Assembly: GCA_900543165.1 (NCBI GenBank)
Contig: UQQQ01000002.1
Coordinates: 72,867-136,866, forward strand
Length of the DNA stretch: 64,000 nucleotides
Reading direction: 5' to 3'
Source: an uncultured Dialister sp.
GTDB lineage: Bacteria; Bacillota; Negativicutes; Veillonellales; Dialisteraceae
Shown: in pieces, positions 28,445 through 36,321 of the stretch
Numbering within the stretch: position 1 is the stretch's first letter
How the letters are laid out: the number at the start of each line of letters is the position of its first letter
Made by a program: the position numbers and the translations under genes
The notes under the pieces: model-generated
Seen by the model: the letters and a program-made list of their open reading frames with translations, nothing else
Told to the model about the DNA's origin: nothing
Databases searched by the model: none

Positions 28445-29029
28445 GTGGGCGAGCTCAATTTACTGCAGAAGAAAATTATGAAAGACGGCGTCATCAAAGC
28501 GGGAAATGTACTCAAGGTCGACAGCTTCCTGAACTATCAGATCGATGTCCCTTTCATCAGCGAACTGGGGAAGGAGTTCAAGAAACTTTTTGGTGACCGC
28601 CAGGTGGATAAGATCCTGACCATCGAAGCGTCCGGTATCGGCATTGCCTGTCTCACTGCAGTATATTTCGGTGTTCCGGTCCTCTTTGCCCAAAAGTCGG
28701 CAGGCAGCAATATGGATAAGGATGTCTATGCGACCGAAGTGAAGTCCTTCACGCATAATAAAGTGAATCATGTCGTAGCCTCCAAGAAATATCTGAATGC
28801 CGGTGAACACATCCTCATCATGGATGATTTTCTGGCAAACGGCTGCGCTGTGCAGGGGCTGATCGACCTTGTCAAACAGGCCGGCGGTATCGTAGAAGGT
28901 GTCGGTATCTGTATTGAGAAAGGATTTCAGGGCGGCGGTGATGAGCTCCGTGCATCCGGTGTCGATGTGAAATCGTTGGCTATTATCGAAAAGATGGATG
29001 CAGAAACAGGCTCTATTACTTTTAGATAA
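28445..29029 (+). CDS. xpt: Xanthine phosphoribosyltransferase
   Basis: Salvages xanthine to XMP using PRPP. GTG 28445 has GAGGAGGAG just upstream and gives 194 residues, exactly the Bacillus Xpt length; earlier in-frame starts would add an unrelated N-terminus. Family blocks are VLKVDSFLNYQIDV, TIEASGIGIACLTAVYFGVP and the PRPP loop LIMDDFLANGCAVQGL near residue 120. It lies ahead of a purine permease gene, as in the Bacillus xpt-pbuX pair. That permease is broken here. Confidence 0.95.
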   Translation: MGELNLLQKKIMKDGVIKAGNVLKVDSFLNYQIDVPFISELGKEFKKLFGDRQVDKILTIEASGIGIACLTAVYFGVPVLFAQKSAGSNMDKDVYATEVKSFTHNKVNHVVASKKYLNAGEHILIMDDFLANGCAVQGLIDLVKQAGGIVEGVGICIEKGFQGGGDELRASGVDVKSLAIIEKMDAETGSITFR

Positions 29030-29096
29030 TGTGCGAAGATGCAAAGCAGTGAATTTATGTAGGGATTCCAATATTTATTACAGTTAGGAGTGTATT

Positions 29097-30401
29097 GTGG
29101 AAAAAGATCCGATTTATGAACCCAATGGGAAAATCACAATCAGAAAAGCGGTTCCTTTTCGGACTGCAGCATGTACTTGCCATGTTCGTGGCCAATATTG
29201 CGCCGATCCTCATCGTAGACGGTGCTGTCAAAATGGATCCGGCGGAGTCGGCTGCACTCGTGCAGTCTGCGATGATCGTCGCTGGCATCGGTTCTCTTCT
29301 CCAGCTTTTCCCGATCTGGCGTTTTGGTAGCGGTCTGCCGATCATCATGGGAATCAGCTTCACCTTCGTTTCCGTGGCCTGCATCATCGGTACCAAGTAT
29401 GGCTATGGTGCAGTCCTTGGTGCTGCGCTCATCGGCGGTATATTGGAAGGCATCCTTGGCCTTGGCGCCTCTTGGTGGAGGAAATTTGTCCCGCCGATCG
29501 TGTCTGCGTCCGTCGTGATGGCCATCGGTTTCTCCCTGCTTCCCATCGGGGCCAATTCTTTTGGCGGCGGCTTTGGTAATCCCAATTTTGGCGCCCAGAA
29601 TTACCTGATTGTCGGTACTATCACGCTTGTCGCCTGCCTTGCGTGGAATCTCAAAGCCCACTCTTTCTATAAGCAGCTTTCCGTCCTCTTCGGGCTTGTC
29701 GTTGGCTATATCGCCGCGTACTGCTTCGGCATGGTCGATCTGTCTCGTCTGACGGAAGTCCCGCTCATTTCCCTTCCCGGGATCATGCCGATTTCTTTGG
29801 AATTCCATGGAGATGCGATTTTCTCCTTCTTCCTGATTTTCCTCGTCTCGGCAACAGAAACGCTAGGGGATACCAGTGCTCTTGCCATGACGGGATACGG
29901 CCGTCAGGCGACGAAGCCGTGAAGTCTCCGGCTCCATCGCCGTCGATGGCTTCGTGAGCTCGCTGTCTTCCCTTTTCGGCTGCATGCCGATCACATCCTT
30001 CAGCCAGAATGTCGGTCTTGTCGCTATGACCAAGGTCGTAAACCGTAAGGCTATCGGCACTTATGATTCTGGCTGGCATCATCCCCGGCCTCGGCGTCAT
30101 TCTGGCGTCCCTTCCGGATGCCGTTCTCGGCGGCTGCACGCTCATGATGTTCGGATCTATCGTCGTCTCCGGTGTTCGTATGCTCGGAGAATGCGGTTAC
30201 TCGCAGAGAAATATGAGCATTGCTGCCCTCTCTCTCAGCATTGGTCTCGGTTTCACACAGACCCCGCAGATTTTCCATATCTTCCCGGAACTCTTCCGCA
30301 GTGTTTTTGCAGAAAACTGTGTGGCTGTGGTCTTCGTTGTCGCTATTATTCTGAACATCGTCTTCCCCAAAGAAGAAAAGGAAAATCTGATTGTAGAATA
30401 A
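29097..30401 (+). pseudogene. pbuX: Uracil/xanthine-type permease (PbuX-like), broken by three +1 frameshifts
   Basis: A NAT/NCS2 purine permease spread over three frames. From GTG 29097 the reading MEKDPIYEPNGKITIRKAVPF stops matching at about 29160. Dropping one C there gives GLQHVLAMFVANIAP, the classical NCS2 start, in the next frame. That frame runs through TETLGDTSALAMTGYGRQATK and meets a stop at 29920-29922. One base fewer at about 29918 restores REVSGSIAVDGFVSSLSSLF. A third shift near 30061 leads to ILAGIIPGLGVILASLPDAV and the normal end. All three are net +1, so no full-length permease can be made unless these are sequence errors. Shine-Dalgarno TTAGGAG lies six bases before the GTG. 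The neighbouring xpt is intact. Confidence 0.85.
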
Positions 30402-30412
30402 TCGAATTTAGA

Positions 30413-30447
30413 AAAGCCGTCTGGTCTTTGAGTCCAGGCGGCTTTTT
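30413..30447 (+). terminator. Terminator after the permease pseudogene
   Basis: Stem AAAGCCGTCTGG (30413-30424) with CCAGGCGGCTTT, one G-T pair, followed by a T-run. Confidence 0.85.
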
Positions 30448-30631
30448 GCAGGTAGGAAGAGGTTCATCTGTCACCTTTCCCAATTCAGCTTTTTTCAAAC
30501 CTACCCTTCCGTTTTACAGGCGGATTCTCATTTAAAATCAAACATAAAAAATGTTTAGATATACTATTGCGGGGTTCCTTGAAAATGCACTGATTTCCTT
30601 GAGAATATCAGTACAAAATGGTGCAAAAAAC

Positions 30632-30660
30632 TTGACCAAAACCGGCTTGGGCGATATAGT
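30632..30660 (+). promoter_or_regulatory. Promoter of the 128-residue unknown gene
   Basis: TTGACC (30632-30637), a 17-bp spacer and TATAGT (30655-30660), about 40 bp before the ATG. Confidence 0.75.
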
Positions 30661-30700
30661 TAAATACAGTGGATAATTATAAAATCGAATAGGTGATAAA

Positions 30701-31087
30701 ATGTTTAATTTACCAGAAAAATATGTCATGATTGACGGTTTCAAAATTCCTGCAGACAAAGGCGAAGAGTACAAGCGTCTTCGCGACAGTATGGCGAAGG
30801 AAGCAGATAAGTTTTTCCATACCTTCTGTGAAGAAGTGAAGAAGCAGAAGCTGGTGGACATCCTTGGCGAAGGCATCGTCGGCTATTCTTCGACCGGGGA
30901 AATGCTGGCAAGAATTTCCCTCGATCCGTTTGAGCTGTCTGCGCTGAACGTAGCAAAACAGAGAAAGAAGCTGCATGAATATATGCTTGCGACCAATGGC
31001 TACGATGATGATGATTATCAGCAGCTCCTGAAGGAATTCAAGGAACGTCAGGCGGAAAGAAAAGCAGCCAAAGAGAAAAAAGCGTAA
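30701..31087 (+). CDS. Conserved-looking hypothetical protein, 128 residues
   Basis: Not recognised. The protein begins MFNLPEKYVMIDGFKIPADK, has no signal peptide or membrane helix, and is rich in Lys/Glu. Residues about 20-50 and 85-128 look helical (charged heptad-like segments such as LKEFKERQAERKAAKEKKA at the end). A GEGIVGYSSTGEMLARISL stretch in the middle looks like a small beta/turn unit. AGGTGA lies upstream of the ATG and a strong promoter precedes it, so it is probably expressed. It is monocistronic. The following gap (31088-31260) contains a GTCCATGC/GCATGGAT hairpin without a T-run. Confidence 0.75.
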   Translation: MFNLPEKYVMIDGFKIPADKGEEYKRLRDSMAKEADKFFHTFCEEVKKQKLVDILGEGIVGYSSTGEMLARISLDPFELSALNVAKQRKKLHEYMLATNGYDDDDYQQLLKEFKERQAERKAAKEKKA

Positions 31088-31260
31088 TGCGTTTCAGTGC
31101 GTCCATGCATTTGGCTGGCATGGATGTGCTTGATATGAGAAATGCATTGTGACCTTGCGTAGACACAGAGAATAATATGTCATTTCGCTCATGATGCATC
31201 TTACACAGGATGCCAGCTCTTAACTGCTAACATAATAACAATAGGAAGGAACATACTGCT

Positions 31261-32094
31261 ATGATTCATTTGATTCTGGACAGTACCTCCGGCGTCGGTG
31301 CAGATTTTCTAGCCCTTCACCCGAATGTACACTGTATTTCCCTGACCATTGAAATGGGAGAGAATTACGTACCGGAAAGCGAGGCGACCATCAAGGCTGT
31401 CATCGATTATTCCGAAGCGACGAAGAAATCGGTCCCTACGAGTCAGCCCAGTACCGGTGATTTTCTGAAGATGTTCTCCGATATTCCTGCCGAAGACCCG
31501 ATCATCGTGCTCTGTCTTTGCTCCACCATCAGCGGCACGTACAACGGGGCGCTTTTGGCTGCCCGACAGTCGGGACGCAAGAATATCACGGTCATCAATA
31601 CGAGAACGACGGCGATCGGCATGATCCATCTGCTCAAAGATGGTCTGGATATGATCGAGAAGGGGTTTTCGTATGAGGAAATCGCGAAAGCGCTCGAAGA
31701 AGCCTCGATGCGGACGGGACTCACCGTCGCACTCGATACCATCGACTATCTGAAGCGCGGAGGGCGCATCAGGAAGGCTGCCGGCCTCATCGGAAGTATT
31801 CTCAAGATCAAGCCGGTGATTTACCTGAATGAAAACAATGAAGTAGATGCTTTGGGGAAGGTGCGCACGACAAAAAAAGCAAATGCGCTCATGATCGATT
31901 ATCTGAAAAAACAGGAGCCGCTCAAGAGACTCGGCATCGTACACATCGAAAATGAAGCCGGAGCGAAAGTGCTCTATGACAAAGCGAAGGAAATGTATCC
32001 GGACATGGACATTACACTCACGACGGCGACCCCGGTTCTGACAGCCTATCTGGGACCTGGTCTTACTGGATTCATTTTTGAAAGAGCCAAATAA
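31261..32094 (+). CDS. DegV family fatty-acid-binding protein (FakB-type)
   Basis: Binds a fatty acid and presents it to the kinase FakA for phosphorylation. 277 residues. Family motifs are LILDSTSGVGADF at the start, SVPTSQPSTGDFLKMF near residue 59, LCSTISGTYNGALLAA near 88, DTIDYLKRGGRIRKAAGLIG near 160 and LTTATPVLTAYLGPG near 258. The neighbouring FakA-type kinase begins just after its stop codon, which supports the assignment as the partner. Which acyl chain it prefers cannot be told. Confidence 0.92.
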   Translation: MIHLILDSTSGVGADFLALHPNVHCISLTIEMGENYVPESEATIKAVIDYSEATKKSVPTSQPSTGDFLKMFSDIPAEDPIIVLCLCSTISGTYNGALLAARQSGRKNITVINTRTTAIGMIHLLKDGLDMIEKGFSYEEIAKALEEASMRTGLTVALDTIDYLKRGGRIRKAAGLIGSILKIKPVIYLNENNEVDALGKVRTTKKANALMIDYLKKQEPLKRLGIVHIENEAGAKVLYDKAKEMYPDMDITLTTATPVLTAYLGPGLTGFIFERAK

Positions 32095-32109
32095 ATGGGG
32101 GAGAGAATG

Positions 32110-33711
32110 ATGTATACCGTTATTGATGGGAATTGTTTCAAAAATATGCTGGTGGGAGCGTATCAGCTTTTCCAGAAGAAATATGAAATTATCAATCAGC
32201 TGAATGTTTTCCCCGTGCCGGATGGCGATACAGGGAATAACATGCTGAATACCCTGAAGTCCATGTACAGCATGATTGCGGAAGTCAGCCCGGAAGAGCC
32301 GGTCGGCATCATCGCCGAGAAAGCCTCTGCCGGCGCTATTATGGGGGCACGCGGAAATTCCGGCGTCATCCTTTCGCAGATCATTCACGGCATCAGCCGT
32401 GGCCTGCATGGCAAGAAGACCGCCTCCTGCGGACAGATGAGCAAGGCTTTCCAATATGGCATCCTGTATGCGTACCGTGCCGTTACCAAGCCGGTGGAAG
32501 GCACCATTCTTTCCGTGGCTCGCGGCATTGCCAAAGGGACGCATGATGTATACCGCGTGGAAACGGATTTCAGCAAAATTCTGGAAGCCTCTATCGATGC
32601 GGGAGAAGAAGCACTTGCTAAGACACCCGAGCAGCTGAAGATTTTGAAGGATGCGAATGTTGTCGATGCCGGTGGTCAGGGACTGATCTTCTTCCTGATG
32701 GGCTGCCTGAATGGTCTGACCGGGAAAGTCGAAGACATCGAAGTCGATGTGAAGCCGGTCATCAGCCGTCTGGAAGCAAAGGGAGAGTCCTTCTCCATCG
32801 AGTATCCCTACTGCACGGAATTCATCATCAGCCCATGCAAAGTGAGCGCTCGTGAAGTCTGCCAGAAGCTTTCTTCCTGGGGGGAATCTATGATCGTCGC
32901 TGCGGGCGATAATCTGGTGAAGGTTCACATCCACGCCCAGCGTCCCGGTCATGTCCTAGATATGGCAGCGGACTGGGGAACGCTCCATGACATCAAGTGC
33001 GATAACATGGTCGATCAGTTCCATAGAAATAAAGAAAAGCAGCAGAAGATGGAAAAGAAACCGCTTGGCATCCTGACTGTCGTCTCAGGCGTTGGCTGGA
33101 CAGAGCTTTTCGAAAAATCCGGCTGTGATGTTGTTTCCGGCGGTCAGTCCATGAACCCATCCGTGCAGGAGCTCTCGGCAGGTATGGAAAATGGACAGTA
33201 TGAGAAATATATCATCCTGCCGAATAATAAAAATATCATCCTTGCTGCGCAGCAGCTGAAGAAAATGCTTGGCGAAAAAGTCCATATCGTACCATCCACG
33301 AACCCGATGGAAGGGCTGGCAGCTGCCATGGCCTTTGACGGCAAGGCCACCATTGCGGAAAATCTTGATGCCATGACCGACCGTATTTCCGACATCAGGA
33401 GCGGCATGATCACGACAGCTGTACGTGACAGCATCGTCGGTGAATCCACCATTCACAAGGACGACTTCATGGGGCTTGTCAAGGGCTGTGAAGTCATCTC
33501 CGTACCAGAGCTTTCCGACTGCTTCATGCAGGTACTTGGTGAACTCATTGATGAAGATACTGAGATCGTTACCATTTACTACGGCAAAGATCTTTCGGAA
33601 GAAGACTGTCAGAAAGAAATCGAGAAGGCAGAAAAAGCCTATCCGGATGTCACCTTCGAAATGTATGAAGGCGATCAGCCACTGTATCCGATGTTTATCG
33701 CAGCAGAATAA
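32110..33711 (+). CDS. fakA: Fatty acid kinase catalytic subunit (FakA, DAK2 domain)
   Basis: Phosphorylates FakB-bound fatty acids so that exogenous acids enter phospholipid synthesis. I prefer ATG 32110 (MYTVIDGNCFKNMLVGAY), six bases after GGGGGAG; ATGs at 32107 and 32095 are in frame. The N-terminal DhaL/DAK2 domain shows NVFPVPDGDTGNNMLNTL near residue 38 and GARGNSGVILSQIIHG near 80, the Mg-ATP site. A central domain (about 200-330) includes YPYCTEFIISPC, and the C-terminal part resembles the DegV-fold domain of FakA/YloV. Length is 533 residues, normal. A terminator follows. Confidence 0.94.
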   Translation: MYTVIDGNCFKNMLVGAYQLFQKKYEIINQLNVFPVPDGDTGNNMLNTLKSMYSMIAEVSPEEPVGIIAEKASAGAIMGARGNSGVILSQIIHGISRGLHGKKTASCGQMSKAFQYGILYAYRAVTKPVEGTILSVARGIAKGTHDVYRVETDFSKILEASIDAGEEALAKTPEQLKILKDANVVDAGGQGLIFFLMGCLNGLTGKVEDIEVDVKPVISRLEAKGESFSIEYPYCTEFIISPCKVSAREVCQKLSSWGESMIVAAGDNLVKVHIHAQRPGHVLDMAADWGTLHDIKCDNMVDQFHRNKEKQQKMEKKPLGILTVVSGVGWTELFEKSGCDVVSGGQSMNPSVQELSAGMENGQYEKYIILPNNKNIILAAQQLKKMLGEKVHIVPSTNPMEGLAAAMAFDGKATIAENLDAMTDRISDIRSGMITTAVRDSIVGESTIHKDDFMGLVKGCEVISVPELSDCFMQVLGELIDEDTEIVTIYYGKDLSEEDCQKEIEKAEKAYPDVTFEMYEGDQPLYPMFIAAE

Positions 33712-33720
33712 GGGACATGA

Positions 33721-33749
33721 AAAGCAGAGCGAGAGCTCTGCTTTTTTTG
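33721..33749 (+). terminator. Terminator after fakA
   Basis: AGCAGAGC/GCTCTGCT stem with a GAGA loop and seven T. Confidence 0.92.
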
Positions 33750-33765
33750 GAAATGATGGCGTCCT

Positions 33766-33817
33766 TTAGGCAAACACCGAATACTTCTGACTCTGCGATT
33801 GAATCAGCCGCTTATGT
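33766..33817 (+). mobile_element. Degenerate derivative of MITE-like element A
   Basis: TTTAGGCAAACACCGA on the left and ACTCTGCGATTGAATCAGC on the right resemble the element A ends, including the internal block ACTCTGCGATTGAATCAGCG that is the reverse complement of the left end of the copy at 1821. Several mismatches make this an old copy. Confidence 0.5.
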
Positions 33818-33850
33818 CGAGGCTCCAGTATCAAAAGATAACAGAATCTC

Positions 33851-33879
33851 TTGACATTAGTAAAAAATAAGAATATGCT
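33851..33879 (+). promoter_or_regulatory. Promoter of the riboswitch-controlled unit
   Basis: TTGACA (33851-33856), a 17-bp spacer and TATGCT (33874-33879), the best -35 box in the window. Confidence 0.85.
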
Positions 33880-33887
33880 ATGAAAAG

Positions 33888-34040
33888 GTTAGCAAGTGCT
33901 ATTTACAGGGGAATCCGGTGAGACTCCGGAACTGTTCCGCAACTGTATAGGGAGTTTTCTCATGGCAGTTCCTTCGCACGGACATGGGAGAGCAGGGAAC
34001 CAAGTCAGAGTGCCTGAAAGATAGAGTCTGATCGTAAGCC
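33888..34040 (+). promoter_or_regulatory. Cobalamin riboswitch
   Basis: The conserved aptamer core is visible in order: AGCAAGTGCTATTTACAGGG, GAATCCGGTGAGACTCCGGA (stem-loop), ACTGTTCCGCAACTGTATAG, and the B12 box AAGTCAGAGTGCCTGA near 34002-34017. About 10 nt separate it from the promoter -10. In this class, adenosyl- or other cobalamin binding lowers expression of the downstream genes. The hairpin that follows indicates control by premature termination. Confidence 0.93.
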
Positions 34041-34052
34041 ATCGAGAGAGTG

Positions 34053-34103
34053 GCCGCAGGATCTTGGGATGGAGAAGTCCATCCTGACTTCGTGCGGCTT
34101 TTT
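34053..34103 (+). terminator. Riboswitch expression platform (attenuator)
   Basis: GCCGCA (34053-34058) pairs with TGCGGC (34093-34098) and, inside, GGATGGA (34067-34073) with TCCATCC (34078-34084) around GAAG. TTTTT follows at 34099-34103. The hairpin lies between the aptamer and the first gene, so ligand binding probably favours it and stops transcription. Confidence 0.85.
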
Positions 34104-34146
34104 AGGTGGTACAGCGATGAATTTCTTGCTTTTAAGGAGGATGAAT

Positions 34147-34497
34147 ATGAAAAAGAAAATGGGTGCCTTTATTTTATGCTTCGCCCTTCTTGGGGCTGGA
34201 TGTGTCTTTGCAGAGGAGGAGAAGACGAGCCCGGAGGTCGATCCGGCAGCGACACAGATGACAGAGGCATATCCATCCCCGGATGCCATCATTCCGCCGG
34301 TGCCTGTACCGCCGGAGAAGGGAATCCAGGATGCAGCCGCTTTTCAAAAATATGCAGAAGAAGTGGACCGGTATGTGAAAGTTTGCCAGCACTACATTGA
34401 TGGAGCAACAAATGATGCGAATGCCATCATCGAAGCCAGAAATGAAGCTGTAAAAAAGGCACAGGAAGCGGTAGATGTGTACAATCGCTTTTTTTGA
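34147..34497 (+). CDS. Small secreted protein of unknown function under cobalamin riboswitch control
   Basis: 116 residues from ATG 34147, six bases after AAGGAGG; in-frame ATGs at 34069 and 34141 lie within the attenuator or too close to the Shine-Dalgarno. An N-terminal signal peptide is evident (MKKKMGAFILCFALLGAGCV). Its cysteine is preceded by GAG rather than the strict Leu at -3 of a lipobox, so cleavage after VFA is as likely as lipidation. The mature part has a Pro-rich segment (PSPDAIIPPVPVPPEKG) and then about 55 residues of predicted helix (EEVDRYVKVCQHYIDGATND). I recognise no family. Its place directly behind the riboswitch suggests a role in corrinoid binding or uptake in the envelope; this is inference. 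Confidence 0.8.
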   Translation: MKKKMGAFILCFALLGAGCVFAEEEKTSPEVDPAATQMTEAYPSPDAIIPPVPVPPEKGIQDAAAFQKYAEEVDRYVKVCQHYIDGATNDANAIIEARNEAVKKAQEAVDVYNRFF

Positions 34498-34545
34498 TAA
34501 GAAATAAACTGTTCCAGTCAGATCAATAGAAAAGGATATGCTCCG

Positions 34546-35508
34546 ATGAAACAACTGATCAGCTACTACCGTATGCCGGATGACCGGGAGGAGGAGATCG
34601 CGCGCCTTATCCATGCGAAAGGTCTGGACGGGGTGGAAAACCTCATATATGGCAGTCAGGCGGGGAATCCGCCATTTTCTAAAATCACCGTAGGGACGCA
34701 TCTCAGGTACTGGCCCTATTGGATGGATTTCTATGAAGGGAAGAATGATCGTCTTTGTGAAATTTTTGCAAATCAAGAGAAGATACGCCAAATGTACGGG
34801 GCTGAGGATAGAGAAGGCTGGATACAGGTCATTCGTGCGAATATCCGTGCAGCACTGGCTGAGAAGCCCCGCTATCTGGTCTGGCATGTGCAGGAGAGTA
34901 CGCCTGAAGAGGCCTTTTCCTGGTGCTTCCGTCATACTGATGAAGAAGTCCTGACGGCGACAGCAGAGCTCTATCAGTCTTTCCGCGATCTGATCCCAGA
35001 CGGGGTATTTATCCTCTTTGAAAATATCTTCTGGCCGGGGCTTTATCGGCTTGAACCAGAGAAGGTAGAATACTTTTTCACAAGACTGGATGATCCCGCC
35101 CATGCAGGTCTTATGTTTGACAGTGGACATTTCATGATCACGAATCCGGATCTGACCAGCGAAAAAGAGGCCGCACTCTATATCAGGGAAAGTATGAAGC
35201 AGCTGGGGGAAATGAAATCGCTCGTGAAAGGCATTCATCTCTCCTGCTCTCTTTCCGGAGCATATATCCGCCAGTTCAGGAGGGGAATGCCGGTGACGCT
35301 GACTGATCAGGTCATGATGCGTCATATATGTTCCTTGGATCATCATGACCCGTTTCAGACGAGAGCAGCCAGAGAGATTGTCGAGGCCATCGAGCCGGAC
35401 TATGTGACGCATGAACTTTTCGGAAATACGTTCGCCGAAGCGATGGAGAAGGCACGAAAGCAGGCGTTACTGGTGACAGGGGAAACGCAAGTATATCACA
35501 GCGTTTGA
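34546..35508 (+). CDS. Xylose-isomerase-like TIM-barrel protein, probable CbiR-type cobamide amidohydrolase
   Basis: 320 residues with an AP-endonuclease-2/xylose-isomerase-like fold. Seen are GLDGVENLIYGS at the second strand, TVGTHLRYWPYWMDFYEG near residue 48, LVWHVQESTPEEAF near 110, FILFENIFWPGLYRLEP near 149, AGLMFDSGHFMI near 188 and VKGIHLSCSLSGAYI near 224. The His, Glu and Asp residues at strand ends would suit a metal site. CbiR of Akkermansia, an enzyme of this superfamily, removes the nucleotide loop of cobamides so they can be remodelled. The cobalamin riboswitch upstream makes that the best guess for this gene. A sugar-phosphate isomerase/epimerase remains possible. It follows the small secreted protein by 48 bp on the same transcript. 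Confidence 0.7.
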   Translation: MKQLISYYRMPDDREEEIARLIHAKGLDGVENLIYGSQAGNPPFSKITVGTHLRYWPYWMDFYEGKNDRLCEIFANQEKIRQMYGAEDREGWIQVIRANIRAALAEKPRYLVWHVQESTPEEAFSWCFRHTDEEVLTATAELYQSFRDLIPDGVFILFENIFWPGLYRLEPEKVEYFFTRLDDPAHAGLMFDSGHFMITNPDLTSEKEAALYIRESMKQLGEMKSLVKGIHLSCSLSGAYIRQFRRGMPVTLTDQVMMRHICSLDHHDPFQTRAAREIVEAIEPDYVTHELFGNTFAEAMEKARKQALLVTGETQVYHSV

Positions 35509-35630
35509 CTCCACAAGCATTTTCATCGGCATTCTTCTAAATCTGTGAGGCATAGAATTTTTGGGCCATTTCCCTGTAGTCCCCTTAAACTTGCAAAATA
35601 CATGAAATCGAAAATTTTCAAAATACAATA

Positions 35631-35659
35631 TTGAAATTTCTCGAAGAACCTGCTATAAT
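35631..35659 (+). promoter_or_regulatory. Promoter of the peroxiredoxin operon
   Basis: TTGAAA (35631-35636), a 17-bp spacer and TATAAT (35654-35659). The region upstream is AT-rich with a GAAAATTTTC palindrome at about 35609-35619, a possible regulator site; I do not see a clear PerR box. Confidence 0.8.
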
Positions 35660-35742
35660 ACATTCAGAAAGTTGAATATGCTTCGCAAGGGTTCGATATG
35701 AATCCTCGGCGAAAGAGTATTTCTAATAAGGAGGAATCTCAA

Positions 35743-36306
35743 ATGTCTCTCAATGGTAAAAAAATCAACGAATTCAAACTGAATGCATTCCAGCAGAACG
35801 ATTTCATCGAAGTAACCGATAAGGATCTTCTCGGCAAGTGGAGCGTGCTCTTCTTCTATCCGGCGGACTTCACCTTTGTGTGCCCGACTGAGCTTGAAGA
35901 TCTGCAGGGCAAGTATGCTGACTTCCAGAGAATCGGATGTGAAATTTATTCTGTTTCCTGCGATACCCACTTTGTTCACAAGGCATGGCATGAATCGTCT
36001 CAGGCAGTCGGCAAGGTCGAGTACCCGATGATCGGTGATCCGACTGGCAAACTGTCCAAGGAGCTGGATATCTACATCGAAGACTCCGGCCTCACAGAAA
36101 GAGGTACCTTCGTCATCAATCCGAAAGGTGAGGTCGTACTGTACGAAGTGAGCGCAGGCAACATCGGCCGCAATGCGGACGAGCTGCTTCGCAAGGTCGA
36201 AGCTGCTCAGTTCGTGTATGAGCATGGCGATGAAGTCTGCCCGGCTAAATGGCAGCCAGGTGCGAAAACACTGAAACCGTCCTTTGATCTGGTCGGAAAA
36301 TTATAA
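35743..36306 (+). CDS. ahpC: Peroxiredoxin AhpC (alkyl hydroperoxide reductase C)
   Basis: Reduces H2O2 and organic peroxides through a two-cysteine cycle. ATG 35743 follows AAGGAGG at a normal distance; upstream in-frame codons lie in the leader. The peroxidatic cysteine is in DFTFVCPTELEDLQ near residue 47, and the resolving cysteine in GDEVCPAKWQPG near 166. VSCDTHFVHKAWH and RGTFVINPKGEV are further family blocks. Length is 187 residues, as in typical AhpC. The reductase gene follows 15 bp later, so the two form a peroxide-detoxification operon. Confidence 0.96.
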   Translation: MSLNGKKINEFKLNAFQQNDFIEVTDKDLLGKWSVLFFYPADFTFVCPTELEDLQGKYADFQRIGCEIYSVSCDTHFVHKAWHESSQAVGKVEYPMIGDPTGKLSKELDIYIEDSGLTERGTFVINPKGEVVLYEVSAGNIGRNADELLRKVEAAQFVYEHGDEVCPAKWQPGAKTLKPSFDLVGKL

Positions 36307-36321
36307 AAAAGGAGCGGCATC

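Noticed and set aside
34069..34146. Upstream ATG at 34069 for the small secreted protein
   Set aside because: It lies inside the attenuator hairpin and lacks a Shine-Dalgarno; ATG 34147 has AAGGAGG and begins a clean signal peptide.
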